Notes under the pieces: model-generated
The model's database searches: none
What the model was told of the DNA's origin: nothing
Seen by the model: the letters and a program-made list of their open reading frames with translations, nothing else
Translations under genes and position numbers: made by a program
In this document: piece after piece, positions 52,515 to 61,617 of the stretch
Position numbering within the stretch: position 1 is the first letter of the stretch
How the letters are laid out: each line of letters begins with the position of its first letter
From: Streptomyces sp. NBC_00285
GTDB lineage: Bacteria > Actinomycetota > Actinomycetes > Streptomycetales > Streptomycetaceae
Assembly (NCBI RefSeq): GCF_036174265.1
Contig: NZ_CP108055.1
Span: 4,340,001 to 4,404,000, forward strand
DNA length: 64,000 nt
Reading direction: 5' to 3'

Positions 52515-54712
52515 CCGACCGGCCTCCGTTCGTCGCTCTCACTGCCCGACCGCTGTCGCGGCACCGGTCCGCCCGGCGCCTCGACGACCCCCGTGCGGCG
52601 CAGCTTCTGCCAGCGCAGACGGCCGCCGGTGAGCGCTGTGATCCAGGACTGGAGCAGCACGACGTACATGAGCTGGCGGTAGAGGATCTGCTGCAACGGC
52701 AGTGAGATCAGGTGGGTCATGCGTTCGCGGTCCAGCCGGAAGGCGTAGGCGGCGCAGACCACTTGGATCGCGAGGACGCCCAGCCAGGCCACGATCGTCC
52801 GCTCGGTCGGGCCGAACACGACGCCGTAGAGGAGGAACACGTCGATCAGGGGCGCCAGCAGGGGCGCCACGACCATGAACAGCGAGACCAGCGGCAGACC
52901 CACGCGGCCGAAACGGCCCGAGGGGCCACGTTCCACCAGTGCGCGCCGGTGCTTCCAGATCGCCTGCATGGTGCCGTAGGACCAGCGGTAGCGCTGGGAC
53001 CACAACTGCTGGACGGATTCCGGGGCTTCGGTCCAGGCGCGCGCCTTCTCGGCGTACACCACGCGCCAGCCGTCCCGGTGCATGGCCATGGTGATGTCGG
53101 TGTCCTCGGCGAGCGTGTCGTCGCTCATGCCGCCGACGCGTTCCAGGGCCGAGCGCCGGAACGCTCCCACCGCGCCCGGGATGGTCGGCATGCAGCGCAG
53201 GATGTCGTACATCCGGCGGTCGAGGTTGAAGCCCATCACGTACTCGATGTGCTGCCAGGCGCCGATCAGCGAGTCCCGGTTGCCGACCTTCGCGTTGCCC
53301 GCGACGGCTCCGACGCGCGAGTCGCCGAAGGGCTGCACCAGTTCACGGACCGTGGCCGGTTCGAAGACGGTGTCGCCGTCCATCATCACGATGATGTCGT
53401 GACGGGCGTTCGCCAGGCCGCGGTTGAGGGCGGCGGGCTTGCCCGCGTTGAGCTGGCGGACGACCCGGACGTTCGGCAGGCCCATCGCCTCGACGAGCCG
53501 GGCGGTGCCGTCGCTCGAACCGTCGTCGATGACGATGATCTCGATCGGCTGCTCGCTCGCCATCAGTGAACGCACGGTGTTCTCGATGCACTTGGCCTCG
53601 TTGTACGCCGGGACCAGCACCGACACCGGCTGGGTGACCGGCTCTCCCCAGCGGAAGTCCTTGCGGCGCACCCGGCGGGCGTGGATGCCCGAGAGCAGCA
53701 GCATCAGCAGGAAGCGGCCGATGACCAGGGAGCCGATGACGGCGAGCCCGGCGACGAGGACGTCGGTGATGTGCTCGGAGGCCTGGACGAGGAAGACCCA
53801 CGCCTTGCCCTTCCACAGCTCGGGTCCGGCGACCGGGGTGAGCGCGCTGGGCGCGTCGAGGGCCTCGGTGAGGTTGTCGAACGCGTAGCCCCTGCCCTGC
53901 ATGTCGGGCAGGAACCGGTCGAGCGCCTGGACCGTCTGGTGGCGGTCACCGCCGGAGTCGTGCATCAGCACGATCGCGCCCTTGCCGCTCTTCGGGGTGG
54001 CGTTGCGCAGGATCTGCCGGACGCCGGGCTTCTGCCAGTCCTCGCTGTCGGTGTTGTTGACGACGGTGACGTAGCCGCGGGAGCCGATGTACTCGGTGAC
54101 CGGCCAGGACCTGTTGTCCATGGCGTCGGCGAAGGAGGAGTACGGCGGGCGGAACAGCGAGGTGCGGATGCCGGCCGCCCCGGCGAGCGCGAGCTGGTTC
54201 TGGGAGAGCTCCCAGTCGATGCGCTTCTTCGACTGGAAGGACAGGTCGGGGTGGTTGAAGGTGTGCAGCCCGACCTCGTGGCCCTCGTCGACCATGCGCT
54301 GGACCAGGTCCGGATAGCGGGAGGTCATGGTGCCGGTGACGAAGAAGACCGCGTGCGCGTGGTGCTTCTTGAGGACGTCCAGGACCTTGGGGGTCCAGGT
54401 CGGGTCGGGGCCGTCGTCGAAGGTCAGGACGATGCGGCGGTCGGGCATCTGCAGGCTGGTGGCGCGGCCGCTGCGGGTGTCGATCACCGGGCCGCCGTCG
54501 AGGATCTTCTCCGGCACCTTGTCGGTCGAGGCCTCTGCCTGGATACGGTGGTCGGCGAGGATCTCGCTGTGGACGTAGCCGCGCAGCATCAGCATCGCCA
54601 TCAGGGCGCCGAGGACGAGCAGCGGCAGCAGCAGGCGCATGGGCAGGCGGCGGCGCCTGGAACCGTCGGGGACCGCTGGTGCGGCCCCCGGGCGGCGGGT
54701 GCGGGATGCCAT
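52511..54712 (-). CDS. matB: Bifunctional polysaccharide deacetylase / family 2 glycosyltransferase (MatB-like)
   Basis: 733 residues from ATG 54712. A membrane anchor (about 27-45) precedes a NodB/CE4 deacetylase with TFDDGP (about 97), HTFNHP and RPPY. After another membrane segment, a GT2 domain has VLVPAYNEAKCIENTVRSL (about 367), IDDGSSDGTAR, MMDGDTV, an EDTD base and QRYRW (about 574), and C-terminal membrane helices. The pair makes and partly deacetylates a beta-1,6-GlcNAc-type polymer, with the deacetylase outside the membrane. It resembles S. coelicolor MatB (mycelial aggregation), recalled from the literature. Confidence 0.85.
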   Translation of the reverse strand: MASRTRRPGAAPAVPDGSRRRRLPMRLLLPLLVLGALMAMLMLRGYVHSEILADHRIQAEASTDKVPEKILDGGPVIDTRSGRATSLQMPDRRIVLTFDDGPDPTWTPKVLDVLKKHHAHAVFFVTGTMTSRYPDLVQRMVDEGHEVGLHTFNHPDLSFQSKKRIDWELSQNQLALAGAAGIRTSLFRPPYSSFADAMDNRSWPVTEYIGSRGYVTVVNNTDSEDWQKPGVRQILRNATPKSGKGAIVLMHDSGGDRHQTVQALDRFLPDMQGRGYAFDNLTEALDAPSALTPVAGPELWKGKAWVFLVQASEHITDVLVAGLAVIGSLVIGRFLLMLLLSGIHARRVRRKDFRWGEPVTQPVSVLVPAYNEAKCIENTVRSLMASEQPIEIIVIDDGSSDGTARLVEAMGLPNVRVVRQLNAGKPAALNRGLANARHDIIVMMDGDTVFEPATVRELVQPFGDSRVGAVAGNAKVGNRDSLIGAWQHIEYVMGFNLDRRMYDILRCMPTIPGAVGAFRRSALERVGGMSDDTLAEDTDITMAMHRDGWRVVYAEKARAWTEAPESVQQLWSQRYRWSYGTMQAIWKHRRALVERGPSGRFGRVGLPLVSLFMVVAPLLAPLIDVFLLYGVVFGPTERTIVAWLGVLAIQVVCAAYAFRLDRERMTHLISLPLQQILYRQLMYVVLLQSWITALTGGRLRWQKLRRTGVVEAPGGPVPRQRSGSESDERRPVG

Positions 54713-55860
54713 CAGAGGATGTGCTCCGGGGACGGGGCGGGCGGGACCTCGGACGGTGTGGCGGCAGCGGTGGTGCCGGTGCCCGAGGTCTCCGATGCGA
54801 TGGGTGAGGGTTCGGCCGGGCCGTCGGCGACCGTCCCGGGCCCGGCGCTGCCACCGCCCGCGGTCTCGCTCGGGGCGACCGAGGGGTCGGGGCTGGGGGT
54901 GACGGGCGGGGTCGGGGTGGGGCTGGCCGGCGGGTTGACCGACTGCGTCGGGGTCGCCGACGGGAGGGTGCTCGCCGACGGGTTGCCGCCCGGCTGGGTG
55001 GCGGGCGCCGACGGGACGACGGGCGCCCCGGTCCTGCCCGGGCTCGCGGTGGCCCCGGGTGCGGTCCCGCTGATCGCGGGAGCCGGTGTCACTCCGCTGC
55101 GCACGGTCGGGGTGATCCCCGGCAGCAGCACACCCACGGGGGCGGAAGGCCGCGCCGACTCCGCCGGCACCGGGCTGGTGTCCACCTTGCCGGCCGGGGC
55201 GTCGTCCTTCGGACCGGTCATCGGCACCCAGGGTGCGTTGGAGTTGCCGGACAGCAGGGTGACGACGATGACGACGGCGTAGACCGCGCAGGCGATGCCC
55301 ACGGCGAAGCCGATGCGGCGGTACCTGCGGCCGCGGCGCCCCGACTCGTCGACGAAGACCGGGCCGTCGGAGCCCTCGGCCGCGCTGTCGCCGGCCGGCT
55401 TGCCCTCGATGCGGCTGTCGGCGCTTCCGCCGTCGAGCTGGACGGTCACCTCGTCCGGGTCGTGGTTCTGCCCGGCGGTGCTGCCGGACTCCTCGGTGCT
55501 GCCGGACTCGTCCCACGGGTCGCGCACGACGGACCTACGGCCGGGCTGCTCCGGGAAGCCGCTCGCGCGGTCCGCTCTCGGGGCCCCGGGGAAGTCCGGT
55601 GCGCCGCCCGGGCCGCCCGGACCTCCCGCGCCTCCCGCGTCAAGGAGCCTCGCGCCCGGGGTTCGAGCCTCAGGGGTTCGAGCCTCGGGGGCACGGGTCT
55701 CGGGAGCTCGGGTCTCCGGGACTCGGGTCTCTGCGGCCGGAGCCGTTCCGGTTTCCGGGAAGGTCTGGGTGCCGGCCCCGACCGCCTGTACGGCCTGGGT
55801 GCCTGATGCAGCCTCGGGCCATTCCGGTTGGGCTTCTTCCCGCCACTTTTTCACGCGCAT
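54712..55860 (-). CDS. Single-pass membrane protein of the polysaccharide operon (MatA-like by position)
   Basis: 382 residues from ATG 55860, with GGGGGGA upstream; first gene of the operon, its stop overlapping the next start (TGATG). A disordered N-terminal part (repeats of PETRAPE/PEARTPEA, about 35-60) precedes one membrane helix, IGFAVGIACAVYAVVIVVTL (about 195-215). The outer part is Pro/Thr/Ser-rich, ending PPAPSPEHIL. It has no enzyme motif. By position it could be matA; I leave the symbol blank because I recall the order but cannot verify it. Confidence 0.7.
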   Translation of the reverse strand: MRVKKWREEAQPEWPEAASGTQAVQAVGAGTQTFPETGTAPAAETRVPETRAPETRAPEARTPEARTPGARLLDAGGAGGPGGPGGAPDFPGAPRADRASGFPEQPGRRSVVRDPWDESGSTEESGSTAGQNHDPDEVTVQLDGGSADSRIEGKPAGDSAAEGSDGPVFVDESGRRGRRYRRIGFAVGIACAVYAVVIVVTLLSGNSNAPWVPMTGPKDDAPAGKVDTSPVPAESARPSAPVGVLLPGITPTVRSGVTPAPAISGTAPGATASPGRTGAPVVPSAPATQPGGNPSASTLPSATPTQSVNPPASPTPTPPVTPSPDPSVAPSETAGGGSAGPGTVADGPAEPSPIASETSGTGTTAAATPSEVPPAPSPEHIL

Positions 55861-56008
55861 ACATCCCCCCACAGGACCGTCCAGGTGCGCGTACGACCCT
55901 GAATACAACCGGTCGAACCGGGCCCCCACCCAGCCCAAGCGCCCCTTTTATCACATCTTGCTCAAGTCACGAATGTATCGCACGCGAAGGTTGTGTGTGT
56001 GCCGCGTG

Positions 56009-57004
56009 TCAATGACGGACGGTCATATGACGCTCGTCGATGGCCGGAATCCATCCATCAACGGGTCGGCGGAGCCAGTCATGTTCGACGCCGAGTTCGA
56101 TTGCGGCCCGTCGCAGGGCATCGAGAGCGGGATGCGTCAGGCCCTTGCGCCACACCAGGGACACGGGCGACAGAGGTACCGGGTCGACCAGCGGACGCAG
56201 CACGCCGGCAGGCATGGCCGGAAAATCCACCACCACGAGAATCGGGTTCCGGGTCTTCGCCATGATCCGCTGGAACTCCTCGTCGCCGACCGCGAGCGGC
56301 GCCGGCGGGGCGATCTCGATGCCCCGGCCTTCGAACAGCCGACGAGCGAGATCGGTCCATTCCGGAGTACGCGGATTTCCCGCCCCGGCGTACACGGTCT
56401 CGCCCTCCAGCGCCGCGAGCGGGACCTGTGCGAGCGACGCCAGCCGGTGCCCCTCGGGCAGGACGACCGCCATGGGCTCGTAGCGCACGGGTTGGTGGTC
56501 GAGGGCCGCCCGCAGCGCCGGGTCCAGGCCGGCGAACCGGCCGAAGGACACGTCGAGACGGCCGGCCAGCAACTCTCCCGCCGCACCGGTCAGGCCGCTC
56601 TCGTAGCGGGCCATCAGCTCCTGGTCGGGGGCGAGTTCGCGGGCCCGGTGCAGCACGCTGCGGCCGGTGGCCAGGCCCGGGGAGTTCAGGTCCACCAGCA
56701 GCGGCCTGGCCTGCCCGAAGGCGGCGAGCAGCTCGTCCTGGGCATCCAGGGCACGTCGGGCGTACGGCACCAGCCGCTCGCCGTCGGCCGTCAGCGTCAC
56801 CTGCCGGGTCGTCCGCACGAACAGCTCGGCGCCCAGCTCCCGTTCCAGCCGCCGCACGTCCCGGCTGAGCGCCTGCTGGGCGACGTAGAGACGGGCCGCG
56901 GCGCGCGTGAAGTGGAGTTCGTCGGCGACGGCGAGGAAGGCGCGCAGGAGGCGGGGGTCAAGGTGGCGGGGACCGGGACCGGAGACCGGAGGGGGCGCGG
57001 GCAT
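56009..57004 (-). CDS. LysR-family transcriptional regulator
   Basis: 331 residues. The helix-turn-helix LLRAFLAVADELHFTRAAARLYVAQQALSRDVRRLE at about 20-55 and a periplasmic-binding-like effector domain (from 105) are clear. It is divergent from the MFS gene with 83 bp between them, the classic layout of a LysR regulator and its target. It also lies directly upstream of the polysaccharide operon on the same strand (148 bp). Confidence 0.85.
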   Translation of the reverse strand: MPAPPPVSGPGPRHLDPRLLRAFLAVADELHFTRAAARLYVAQQALSRDVRRLERELGAELFVRTTRQVTLTADGERLVPYARRALDAQDELLAAFGQARPLLVDLNSPGLATGRSVLHRARELAPDQELMARYESGLTGAAGELLAGRLDVSFGRFAGLDPALRAALDHQPVRYEPMAVVLPEGHRLASLAQVPLAALEGETVYAGAGNPRTPEWTDLARRLFEGRGIEIAPPAPLAVGDEEFQRIMAKTRNPILVVVDFPAMPAGVLRPLVDPVPLSPVSLVWRKGLTHPALDALRRAAIELGVEHDWLRRPVDGWIPAIDERHMTVRH

Positions 57005-57087
57005 CCGGCGAACTTACAACACAGGTGCGTGAATCGGCGCGGAGAAGGTGTTGGACCCCTTGATCGGCTCCGCGCGACGGTGGGTCC

Positions 57088-58392
57088 ATGCCGCAACCGC
57101 CCCGACAGCCACCTCGACAGCCGCCCCGACCGATGTTCACGACGACCGCCGACGCCCTCGTCATCGTCGACTTCAGCCCACGAGGCCCGCGCACCCCGCG
57201 CACCCCCGGCCCCTACCGCCGCCTCCTCGCCACCCCCGGCGCCCGCGCCTTCACCGTCGGGAACCTCCTGGCCCGCCTCCCCATGGGCATGTTCAGCGTC
57301 AGCGCGGTCGTCATGATCGCCGGGACGCGTGGGTCGTACGCCCTCGCCGGTGCCGTCACCGCGACAGGTCTGGCGGCGACCGCGGTGGTCGCCCCGTGGA
57401 CCGCGCGGCTCGTCGACCGGCACGGCCAGGCCCGGATCGCCGTACCCGCCACGGCACTTGCGGCACTGGGCTCGCTCGCGCTGCTGCTCTGCGTCCGCTT
57501 CGGGGCGCCGGCCTGGACGCTCTTCCTGTCCTACGCCGCCACCGCCACGACCCCCAACCTCGGCGGCATGTCCCGCGCCCGCTGGGCCCATCTCCTGGAC
57601 GGCGACGAGCAGTTGCTGCATGTCGCGAGCTCCTTCGAGCAGGTCGTGGACGAGGCGTGTTTCATGACGGGGCCGGTGCTCGCGGCCCTGCTGTGCGGGA
57701 CGCTGTTCCCGGAGGCGGGCACGCTGGCCGGGATGGTGCTGCTGGTGACGGGCGTGCTGGTGTTCGCGGCACAGCGTTCGACGGAGCCACCGGTGCGTGA
57801 GCGCTCCCCCTCACCGGCTCCCTTCCGCGCCCCCGGCATCCCGCCGCTGCTCGCCGTCTGCCTCGCCCTCGGTGCCGTCTTCGGCTCCATGGAGGTCGTC
57901 ACCATCGCGTTCGCCGACGCGCAGGGACACCGCTCGGCGGCCGGGGTCGTGCTGGCGCTCCAGGCGGCCGGTTCGTGCGCGGCGGGGCTGGTGTACGGGG
58001 CGACGCGGTGGACCGGTTCCGCCGAGGTCCGGTACGTGTGGTGCGTCGCCGCCATGACCGCCCTGCTGACGCTGCCCCTGCTGGCAGCCGCCCTCACCGG
58101 CTCCCTGTTCGTCCTGGCGGCCACGCTGCTCGTCGCCGGGATGGCGACCGCCCCGACGATGGTCACGGGGATGGCCCTGGTCCAGCGGCGCACCCCGCCC
58201 GGCCGCCTGAACGAGGGTTTGACCCTCGCGGTGACCGGCCTGCTCGGCGGGATCGCCTGCGGGAGCGCGGCCGGCGGCTGGACGGTGGAGCACGTGTCGC
58301 CGGTGGCGGGCTACGGCGTTCCGGCCACGGCGGCTGCGGCGGCCCTGATGATCGCACTCGTTTCGGCCGGATCGTCGAATCGCTTCGCCTGA
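57088..58392 (+). CDS. MFS transporter
   Basis: 434 residues with about 12 segments. An Arg/Pro-rich leader precedes the first helix; the alternative ATG 57133 would drop 15 residues of it. WTARLVDRHGQARIAVPAT is motif A. Export of a small molecule is likely; the divergent LysR gene is the likely regulator. The C-terminal codons run into the sugar-operon promoter region. Confidence 0.75.
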   Translation: MPQPPRQPPRQPPRPMFTTTADALVIVDFSPRGPRTPRTPGPYRRLLATPGARAFTVGNLLARLPMGMFSVSAVVMIAGTRGSYALAGAVTATGLAATAVVAPWTARLVDRHGQARIAVPATALAALGSLALLLCVRFGAPAWTLFLSYAATATTPNLGGMSRARWAHLLDGDEQLLHVASSFEQVVDEACFMTGPVLAALLCGTLFPEAGTLAGMVLLVTGVLVFAAQRSTEPPVRERSPSPAPFRAPGIPPLLAVCLALGAVFGSMEVVTIAFADAQGHRSAAGVVLALQAAGSCAAGLVYGATRWTGSAEVRYVWCVAAMTALLTLPLLAAALTGSLFVLAATLLVAGMATAPTMVTGMALVQRRTPPGRLNEGLTLAVTGLLGGIACGSAAGGWTVEHVSPVAGYGVPATAAAAALMIALVSAGSSNRFA

Positions 58393-58440
58393 TCCTGCAC
58401 AACCCATTGACGGCCTTCGAAGGCGCCACATACGTTCCTG

Positions 58441-58488
58441 TGTCGAAGCGCTTCGACAGGAGTCGTCGAATCGAATCGAATCGACGAC
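58441..58488. promoter_or_regulatory. LacI-type operator array before the alpha-xylosidase operon
   Basis: TGTCGAAGCGCTTCGACA (58441-58458) is an 18-bp perfect palindrome with the central CG typical of LacI-family sites. It is followed by GTCGTCGA (58462-58469) / TCGACGAC (58481-58488), an inverted repeat with tandem TCGAA units inside, and preceded by GCCTTCGAAGGC (58413-58424). The first gene starts at 58541. The LacI regulator at the operon end is the likely binder. Confidence 0.75.
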
Positions 58489-58540
58489 CCTGCCAGGCGG
58501 TACGGCCCGAAGCACCATCCGACTCGCCCGGAGGTACGGG

Positions 58541-59833
58541 ATGTTGACGGCACGACGGCGTGTGGTGGCGACGGCGGTGATCCTGACCGGATCGCTGCTG
58601 ATGACCGCCTGCGGAGGCTCGGACAGCGGGTCCTCCGACGCAAAGACGCTCAGGCTGTGGCACTACGAGAGCCCGACCAGTGCGATGGGCATCGCCTGGA
58701 ACGAGGCGATCAAGGAGTTCGAGGCTCGGCACCCGGGCGTGCAGGTGAAGGTCGAGGAGAAGAGCTTCGACCAGATGCAGAAGACCGCCCCGATGGTCCT
58801 CAACTCCTCGGACGCGCCCGACATCATGGAGTACAACAAGGGCAACGCGACCGCGGGCCTGCTCTCCAAGCAGGGCCTGCTCACGGACCTCACGGCAGAG
58901 GTGACCAAGCACGGCTGGGACAAGAAGCTCAGCCCGAGCGTCCGCACCACCAGCCTGTACGACACCAACGGCGTGATGGGATCCGGCAAGTGGTTCGGCA
59001 TCCCCAACTACGCCGAGTACACGATGGCCTACTACAACAAGGACCTCTTCAAGAAGTACGGCATCGCCGTACCGAAGACCCTCGACGAACTCACCGCTGC
59101 CATGGACAAGTTCGTCGCCAAGGGCATCACCCCGCTCGCCAACGGCGGCGCCGCCTACCCCGCCCAGCAGTACCTGTACCAGCTGGCACTGTCGAAGGCC
59201 GACCGCTCCTGGGTCAACGCCTACCAGCTGTACAAGGGGAAGACGGACTTCCATGACGCGGCCTGGACGTACGGCGCCGAGACCTTCGCCGACTGGGTGA
59301 AGAAGGGCTACTTCAGCAAGTCCTCCAGCGGCCAAAACGAGGAGGCCGCCGGCGTCTCCTTCACCTCGGGCAAGACGCCGATCCTGTTCTCCGGCAGCTG
59401 GTGGTACGGCCGCTTCACGACGGACAACAAGTTCGACTGGGGCACCTTCCGCTGGCCCGGCTCGAAGCTCACCCTCGGCTCGGGCGGCAACCTCTGGGTC
59501 GTACCGCAGAGTTCGAAGAACAAGGACCTCGCCTACGACTTCATCGACATCACCCTGTCGGAGAAGATCCAGAACCTGCTGGGCAACTCCGGCGGCGTCC
59601 CGGTCGCGGCCGATGCCTCCGCCATCACCGACCCCCGGTCGAAGGCACTGATCGACGACTTCAACACCCTGTCCAAGGACGACGGCCTGGCGTTCTACCC
59701 CGACTGGCCGGTCCCCGGCTTCTACGACGTCCTCGTCTCCGGAACCCAGAAGCTGATCACCGGCAGCGACAAGCCGGACGGCTACCTCAGCGATCTGCAG
59801 GAGGCCTACGACAAGGGCGCGCCGAAGCAATGA
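58541..59833 (+). CDS. Sugar-binding lipoprotein of ABC importer (xylosyl-oligosaccharide type)
   Basis: 430 residues from ATG 58541 with GGAGG. Lipobox ILTGSLLMTACGG. Family 1 solute-binding fold: LRLWHYESPTSAMGIAWNEA, DIMEYNKGNATAGLL, SGSWWYGRFTT. The alpha-xylosidase in the operon points to xyloglucan-derived oligosaccharides such as isoprimeverose; this is inference. It is coupled to the first permease by ATGA. Confidence 0.9.
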   Translation: MLTARRRVVATAVILTGSLLMTACGGSDSGSSDAKTLRLWHYESPTSAMGIAWNEAIKEFEARHPGVQVKVEEKSFDQMQKTAPMVLNSSDAPDIMEYNKGNATAGLLSKQGLLTDLTAEVTKHGWDKKLSPSVRTTSLYDTNGVMGSGKWFGIPNYAEYTMAYYNKDLFKKYGIAVPKTLDELTAAMDKFVAKGITPLANGGAAYPAQQYLYQLALSKADRSWVNAYQLYKGKTDFHDAAWTYGAETFADWVKKGYFSKSSSGQNEEAAGVSFTSGKTPILFSGSWWYGRFTTDNKFDWGTFRWPGSKLTLGSGGNLWVVPQSSKNKDLAYDFIDITLSEKIQNLLGNSGGVPVAADASAITDPRSKALIDDFNTLSKDDGLAFYPDWPVPGFYDVLVSGTQKLITGSDKPDGYLSDLQEAYDKGAPKQ

Positions 59834-60786
59834 CGGTGACCGTCGAACGGGGTGCGCGGGCGGTCGGCAAGGGCGACGCCGCCCGGCCCCCGCGCCGCCC
59901 CCGTGACTCCTACGCCCTCTTCCTGCTCCCCGGCACGCTCGCCTTCCTCGCGGTCATCGTCCTGCCGTTCGTGATGAACACGTACGTGAGCTTCACCGAC
60001 TGGCAGGGCGTGGGCTCCCCGCAGTGGTCGGGGCTCGCCAACTACCGCGCGCTGATGGACGATTCGGAGTTCTGGGAGTCCTTCCGGCACAGCCTGTTCA
60101 TGGTCGTGGCGATGGCGGCGATCCCCACCGCCCTCGGGCTCGTCCTGGCCGCCGCCCTGTTCGACCACGTCGGCAAGCACTTCGGCACCCGGATCGCCGC
60201 CGTCCTGCGCGCCTGCTTCTACCTCCCCCAGGTCCTGCCGATCGCGGTCGCGGGCATCGTCTGGAGCTGGATCCTCGCCCCGGACAACGGCTCGCTCAAC
60301 TCGCTCCTGAAGGCCGTCGGGCTGGGCAGCTGGCAGCAGGACTGGCTGGGCGACCCCGACCTCGCCCTCTACAGCGTCATGGGCGTGATGGTCTGGGTCC
60401 AACTGGGCTTCCCCCTGGTCATTTTCATGGCGGGACTGCAACGCGCCGACCCCCAGCTGGCCGAGGCCGCAGAGCTGGACGGCGCCGGCTGGTGGCGCCG
60501 CTTCTGGCACATCACGCTGCCGCAGATCCGCCCGGAGATCTACGTCGTCCTGACCTGGTGCTCGATCGCCGCACTGAAGGTGTTCGGCGCGGTGTACGTC
60601 CTGACCAAGGGCGGGCCGGGCGGCGCCACCAACGTCCCCTCCTACTTCTCCTTCACGACGTTCTTCGAGAAGACCCAGGTCGGCTACGGCGCCGCGATCT
60701 CCACCGTGCTGACGGTGATCATCCTCGCGCTCTCCCTGATCGGCCTGGGACTCCAGTCCCGCGCGGAGGAAGGGGACGCGTCATGA
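59830..60786 (+). CDS. Sugar ABC transporter permease (MalF-type)
   Basis: 318 residues from ATG 59830, overlapping the lipoprotein stop. Six membrane segments starting LFLLPGTLAFLAVIVLPFVM; EAA motif LAEAAELDGAGWWRRFWHI. Works with the next permease and a shared ATPase not in this operon. Confidence 0.9.
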   Translation: MTVTVERGARAVGKGDAARPPRRPRDSYALFLLPGTLAFLAVIVLPFVMNTYVSFTDWQGVGSPQWSGLANYRALMDDSEFWESFRHSLFMVVAMAAIPTALGLVLAAALFDHVGKHFGTRIAAVLRACFYLPQVLPIAVAGIVWSWILAPDNGSLNSLLKAVGLGSWQQDWLGDPDLALYSVMGVMVWVQLGFPLVIFMAGLQRADPQLAEAAELDGAGWWRRFWHITLPQIRPEIYVVLTWCSIAALKVFGAVYVLTKGGPGGATNVPSYFSFTTFFEKTQVGYGAAISTVLTVIILALSLIGLGLQSRAEEGDAS

Positions 60787-61607
60787 CCGCCGCCCTGCGC
60801 CGCTACCCGGTGCTGATCGCCCTGTGCATCGCCGCCCTGTTCATGGTCGTGCCGTTCCTGATCGTCACGGTCAACGCCTTCAAGTCCCCCGCGGAGTACG
60901 CCCAGCACGGCCCCCTGAGCCTCCCCGACGGCCTCTACACGGACGGCATCAAGGACTTCTGGGAGCGCGTCGACTTCGGACAGAAGCTCGTCAACTCGGT
61001 GCTGATCAGCGGCTCGGTGGCCGTACTCGCCGTCGTCCTGTCGGTCCTCAACGCCTACGCGATCGGCATCGGCCGGATCAAGGGCCGTACCTGGGTCCTG
61101 GCCTTCTTCGTCCTCGCGAACATGCTGCCGCAGGAGGCGCTGGTCTACCCGGTCTATTACCTGAGCAAGGAAGTCGGCCTCTACGACACCAGGTTGAGCG
61201 TGATCATCGTGTTCACGGTGATCCAGGCGGCCTTCGGCACGTATCTCCTCGCCTCCGTCCTCGGCCAGTTCCCCCGCGAGATCCTCGAAGCGGCCCGCAT
61301 CGACGGCGCGAACAAGTGGCAGGTCCTGTGGCGGATCGTCGTCCCCGTCAGCCGCCCCACCCTCGGTGTGCTGCTGGTCTTCTTCTTCATCTGGACCTGG
61401 AACGAGTTCCTGCTCCCCCTGGTCATGCTGATCTCCAACGACAACCAGACGGTGTCCGTGGCCCTCGGCGTCCTGCAGGGCCAGCGTCTGATGGACGCCA
61501 CGATGACCAACGCCGCCGCCCTGCTCGGTGTGCTCCCCGCGATCGTGTTCTTCCTCGTCTTCCAGCGAACCCTCACTCGCGGCATCGCCGTGGGTGCCGT
61601 CAAATAA
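60783..61607 (+). CDS. Sugar ABC transporter permease (MalG-type)
   Basis: 274 residues from ATG 60783 (ATGA overlap). EAA motif REILEAARIDGANKWQVLW. The GH31 gene follows 10 bp later in the same operon. Confidence 0.9.
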   Translation: MTAALRRYPVLIALCIAALFMVVPFLIVTVNAFKSPAEYAQHGPLSLPDGLYTDGIKDFWERVDFGQKLVNSVLISGSVAVLAVVLSVLNAYAIGIGRIKGRTWVLAFFVLANMLPQEALVYPVYYLSKEVGLYDTRLSVIIVFTVIQAAFGTYLLASVLGQFPREILEAARIDGANKWQVLWRIVVPVSRPTLGVLLVFFFIWTWNEFLLPLVMLISNDNQTVSVALGVLQGQRLMDATMTNAAALLGVLPAIVFFLVFQRTLTRGIAVGAVK

Positions 61608-61617
61608 GGACCCCCAC

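Noticed and set aside
52511..55516. One 1,001-codon open frame across the deacetylase/glycosyltransferase gene and its upstream neighbour
   Set aside because: The first 268 codons are the upstream membrane-protein gene in another frame; the real start is ATG 54712.
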